Source: CAZAMT01 sp964486145
GTDB taxonomy: Bacteria > Bacteroidota > Bacteroidia > Bacteroidales > JAAAOM01
Length of the DNA: 25,402 nt
Assembly (NCBI GenBank): GCA_964486145.1
Contig: CAZAMT010000025.1
Span: 1-25,402, forward strand
Direction of reading: 5' to 3'
The position numbers and the translations under genes are program-made. Position 1 is the first letter of the stretch. Each line of letters opens with the position of its first letter. Under the pieces are notes generated by a model. It saw only the letters and a list, made by a program, of their open reading frames with translations. It did no database searches and had not been told where the DNA came from. Of the stretch, positions 23,610 through 25,402 are shown piece after piece.

Positions 23610-24383
23610 ATGAATTTTAATCCTGGTTTTGATATAGAGCCTCTTTCCAGACCTTTTGGATTTCGATACGGAAAAAACGTCTTTGGACCTCAACCGGAAA
23701 TTCGCAAACTTGATGCGATCAGGAAAAGTTTGTTAAATCCTAAGTGTGATGGCCCTGAAGAGGTTTATGCGATTGCCATGGATGTAGGGAAAAGTGTACA
23801 CAAGCCTGTCTTACATGAAAAAATGTTGCTTTTTGGAGTGGTTACCTATGCCGCAGGCAGACTGGGATCAGAGCCCGTAAGAAGCCAGGGACACATTCAT
23901 AAAACCAGTGAGCATAGCGGATGGTCGCCTCCGGAGGTTTATGAAATATGGACAGGTAAAGCAATCATCTATATGCAGGAAACGGCAAAGGACGATCCGG
24001 GCAGGTGCTTTGCCGTATTTGCTGTACCGGGTGATGTGGTGGTTGTTCCCCCTAATTGGGCACATGCAACCATTAGCGCAAATCCTGAGGTGCCACTAAC
24101 TTTTGGCGCCTGGTGCGACCGTGAATATGGCTTTGAATATGATGATGTTCGTGCCCACAACGGATTGGCATGGTATCCGGTTTTAAACGAACAAAACAAA
24201 ATTTTTTGGCTCCATAACAAAACATATAAGAATAACCAACTGGTAGAAAAATCACCCAATCAATATGACCAATTAAATATAACAAAGAACAAACCCATTT
24301 ATACTCAGTTTGAAGAAAATCCCGGGAACTTTCAGTTTGTGTCTAAACCTTATCACATCGAGTGGGAAGGATTTGTTCCATAG
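23610..24383 (+). CDS. Cupin-type glucose-6-phosphate isomerase-like protein (second copy)
   Basis: A 257-residue cytoplasmic cupin 21 bases after manA. SQGHIHKTSEHSGWSPPEVY supplies H95, H97 and E109, and VVVPPNWAHATIS supplies H152, the metal-ligand pattern of cupin phosphoglucose isomerases, with a longer loop between the second His and the Glu (12 residues against 7 in the first copy). N- and C-terminal extensions (about 60 and 75 residues) are absent in the 191-residue copy, so this is a distinct branch and not a recent duplicate. It may isomerise another sugar phosphate or be the main glucose-6-phosphate isomerase. It ends the intact operon; the next gene is broken. Confidence 0.85.
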   Translation: MNFNPGFDIEPLSRPFGFRYGKNVFGPQPEIRKLDAIRKSLLNPKCDGPEEVYAIAMDVGKSVHKPVLHEKMLLFGVVTYAAGRLGSEPVRSQGHIHKTSEHSGWSPPEVYEIWTGKAIIYMQETAKDDPGRCFAVFAVPGDVVVVPPNWAHATISANPEVPLTFGAWCDREYGFEYDDVRAHNGLAWYPVLNEQNKIFWLHNKTYKNNQLVEKSPNQYDQLNITKNKPIYTQFEENPGNFQFVSKPYHIEWEGFVP

Positions 24384-24451
24384 CAAATAGATGAATGCAT
24401 GTTCATTCAAAACCACTGACATAGTTTTTTTATATCCATAACCTAATAAAA

Positions 24452-25191
24452 ATGAAATCATTAACGTACATTTTTTTAGTTTTAATTTTATTTGCAGCCT
24501 GTTCAACCAACCAGAAGCCGCAAACTGTCGAAATCGGAAATTACTACCCCGATGTGTTGCATGGCATCACGTTTAAATATGATAATAACCAGGCTTTTCT
24601 GTTTCGGATTGGCAACTGAAAGTAATCAACAAATCACCGAATGAAACATTTGCTGTAAATACAAACAACTCCGGATTGGATGAAATGATAGAAAAGGCCG
24701 ATACATTGAAGCCCGATGGCATGTCAGCAACGGTTGCATCAAAATATCAAATTTCAACGAAAGAACCATTGTATTTCCATGGCGGTTTAGAAGAAAATAA
24801 CTACATCTCCCAACACATCGAAAACAGACTTCAGGAGAAATACAAGGAATATGATGATAACCGGTTTAAGGTGCACACTCCTTTTGGCGAAATATGGGAA
24901 GCTGTATCAAATCATTTGAACAATTCCAGTGTATATGGGATCCAGACAAAGCTGACCGGTCATGTAGTAAACCGTGGGTGGTGCAATGGTCATAATCAGC
25001 GCTTATTCGAGTGGGATACATTTTTTCATGCGCTTCTAACCTCTTTGGAAGACCCAAAGGGAGCCAGGGAATGGGTAAGGGCAATCCTTGCGCATCAAAC
25101 ACCCATCGGGATTGTCCCAAACAATGACCTATGGGAACCTAAAATCAGTACAAAAGTTAATAACCATGTAAATTGGTGCTATTTATATTAA
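24452..25191 (+). pseudogene. Broken GH63/MGH1-like lipoprotein hydrolase (frameshift and IS-truncated)
   Basis: ATG at 24452 opens a lipoprotein signal (MKSLTYIFLVLILFAAC, C17). The frame reads ...FKYDNNQAFLF up to 24604, then RIGN and a stop at 24617-24619. From 24607 the reading continues in another frame (DWQLKVINKSPNETFAVNTN...) without a gap in sense, so one base is missing at about 24605-24606. The second part resembles the enzyme at 7290-9287: FGEIWEAVSNHLNNSSVYG and RLFEWDTFFHALLTS align with its AEIFDAIQ...VYE and YCWDTYFAAYLA, including the catalytic Asp. Similarity fades after VPNNDLWEPK near 25143 and a stop follows at 25189, so the C-terminal 350-400 residues are missing where a transposase gene begins. 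It had been the last gene of the hexose operon. Confidence 0.8.
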
Positions 25192-25402
25192 AAGCTTCAA
25201 ATATTAATCTTTGTTGTTTTGAAACTTCACTTATGATTTGATCATTTTCCAGAGTGGTTATCTTAATCTTCCGCAATGTGGCCAACATTTCTGTAACAGT
25301 ATATCTTTTAAAGAGTTTCTTGGCTTTCATTGTTTTAATTATTTCTGACTGGATTATTAATGAAATAAATTTTATAAACAACCTGGCATCTGAATTATAT
25401 TG
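25140..25402 (-). mobile_element. Edge of an IS1634-like insertion sequence
   Basis: The end of an IS lies where the truncated hydrolase gene stops. The exact junction cannot be set: it falls between about 25140 (last good hydrolase similarity) and about 25190. The other end, inverted repeats and target duplication are outside the window. Confidence 0.6.
25157..25402 (-). CDS. Transposase C-terminal part (IS1634/IS4-like), partial
   Basis: The minus-strand frame is open from the window edge (25402) to a TAA at 25159-25157, 81 codons. It reads DARLFIKFISLIIQSEIIKT, then MKAKKLFKRYTVTEMLATLR, then KIKITTLENDQII and KQQRLIFEAFNI. This is the pattern of the last 70-80 residues of IS1634-type DDE transposases (R-fI-FI-LII helix, then a KLFKKYSV-MLWELRKIK-like tail). 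The catalytic residues lie beyond the window. The last residues (NSTNLHGY) overlap the hydrolase remnant on the other strand and may be read into host DNA. Confidence 0.7.
   Translation of the reverse strand, partial: QYNSDARLFIKFISLIIQSEIIKTMKAKKLFKRYTVTEMLATLRKIKITTLENDQIISEVSKQQRLIFEAFNINSTNLHGY

Noticed and set aside
1..25402. CRISPR array, tRNA or rRNA genes, prophage or plasmid replication genes
   Set aside because: No regularly spaced repeats, cloverleaf-like sequence or relevant proteins were seen on either strand.

Overview
The window looks like a Bacteroidota chromosome, probably a Bacteroidales/Marinilabiliales-type free-living polysaccharide degrader. This rests on gene content (secreted GH78, GH29, GH2 and GH63-like enzymes, lipoproteins with Bacteroidota-style lipoboxes, a GntR/LacI-hybrid regulator, an SSS sugar symporter), AT-rich spacers with TAnnTTTG-type promoter elements, weak or absent Shine-Dalgarno sites, and broken genes next to an IS1634-like transposase. 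There are no rRNA, tRNA or CRISPR features and no SusC/SusD pair.

Layout. Positions 1-360 hold debris of two minus-strand genes: an alpha/beta-hydrolase N-terminus and a CoA-dependent acyltransferase C-terminus. 469-3210 (-) is a secreted GH78 alpha-L-rhamnosidase. 3675-6223 (+) is an XRE-cupin regulator followed by a large DUF4914-type protein, closed by a strong intrinsic terminator. 6409-10577 (-) is a three-gene operon: UroD-like methyltransferase family protein, GH63/MGH1-like lipoprotein hydrolase, aldose-1-epimerase-like protein. From 10862 everything points right: GH29 enzyme, lipoprotein L-rhamnose mutarotase and SSS symporter; then a spacer with an NqrF-like gene tail; a secreted parallel beta-helix protein; then a GntR regulator and a tightly packed operon of GH2 enzyme, cupin glucose-6-phosphate isomerase, ROK kinase, two-domain mannose-6-phosphate isomerase and a second cupin isomerase. 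The window ends in a frameshifted GH63-like lipoprotein gene that runs into the tail of an IS transposase.

How it fits together (inference). The window encodes breakdown of a rhamnose-, fucose- and hexose-containing plant or algal glycan: exo-acting hydrolases release sugars in the periplasm or at the surface, a lipid-anchored mutarotase and an epimerase-like protein equilibrate anomers, an SSS symporter imports sugar, and a ROK kinase plus metal-dependent cupin isomerases feed hexose phosphates to glycolysis.

The most novel observation is that the DUF4914-type protein (4268-6223) carries, in order, the signature residues of ATP-dependent PEP carboxykinase: an RRxD element, KK, HCSA, a P-loop, DxE, NxR and LPP. 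The KK-to-H spacing equals that of the E. coli enzyme as I recall it. It appears to be a divergent PEPCK-fold enzyme of unknown reaction.
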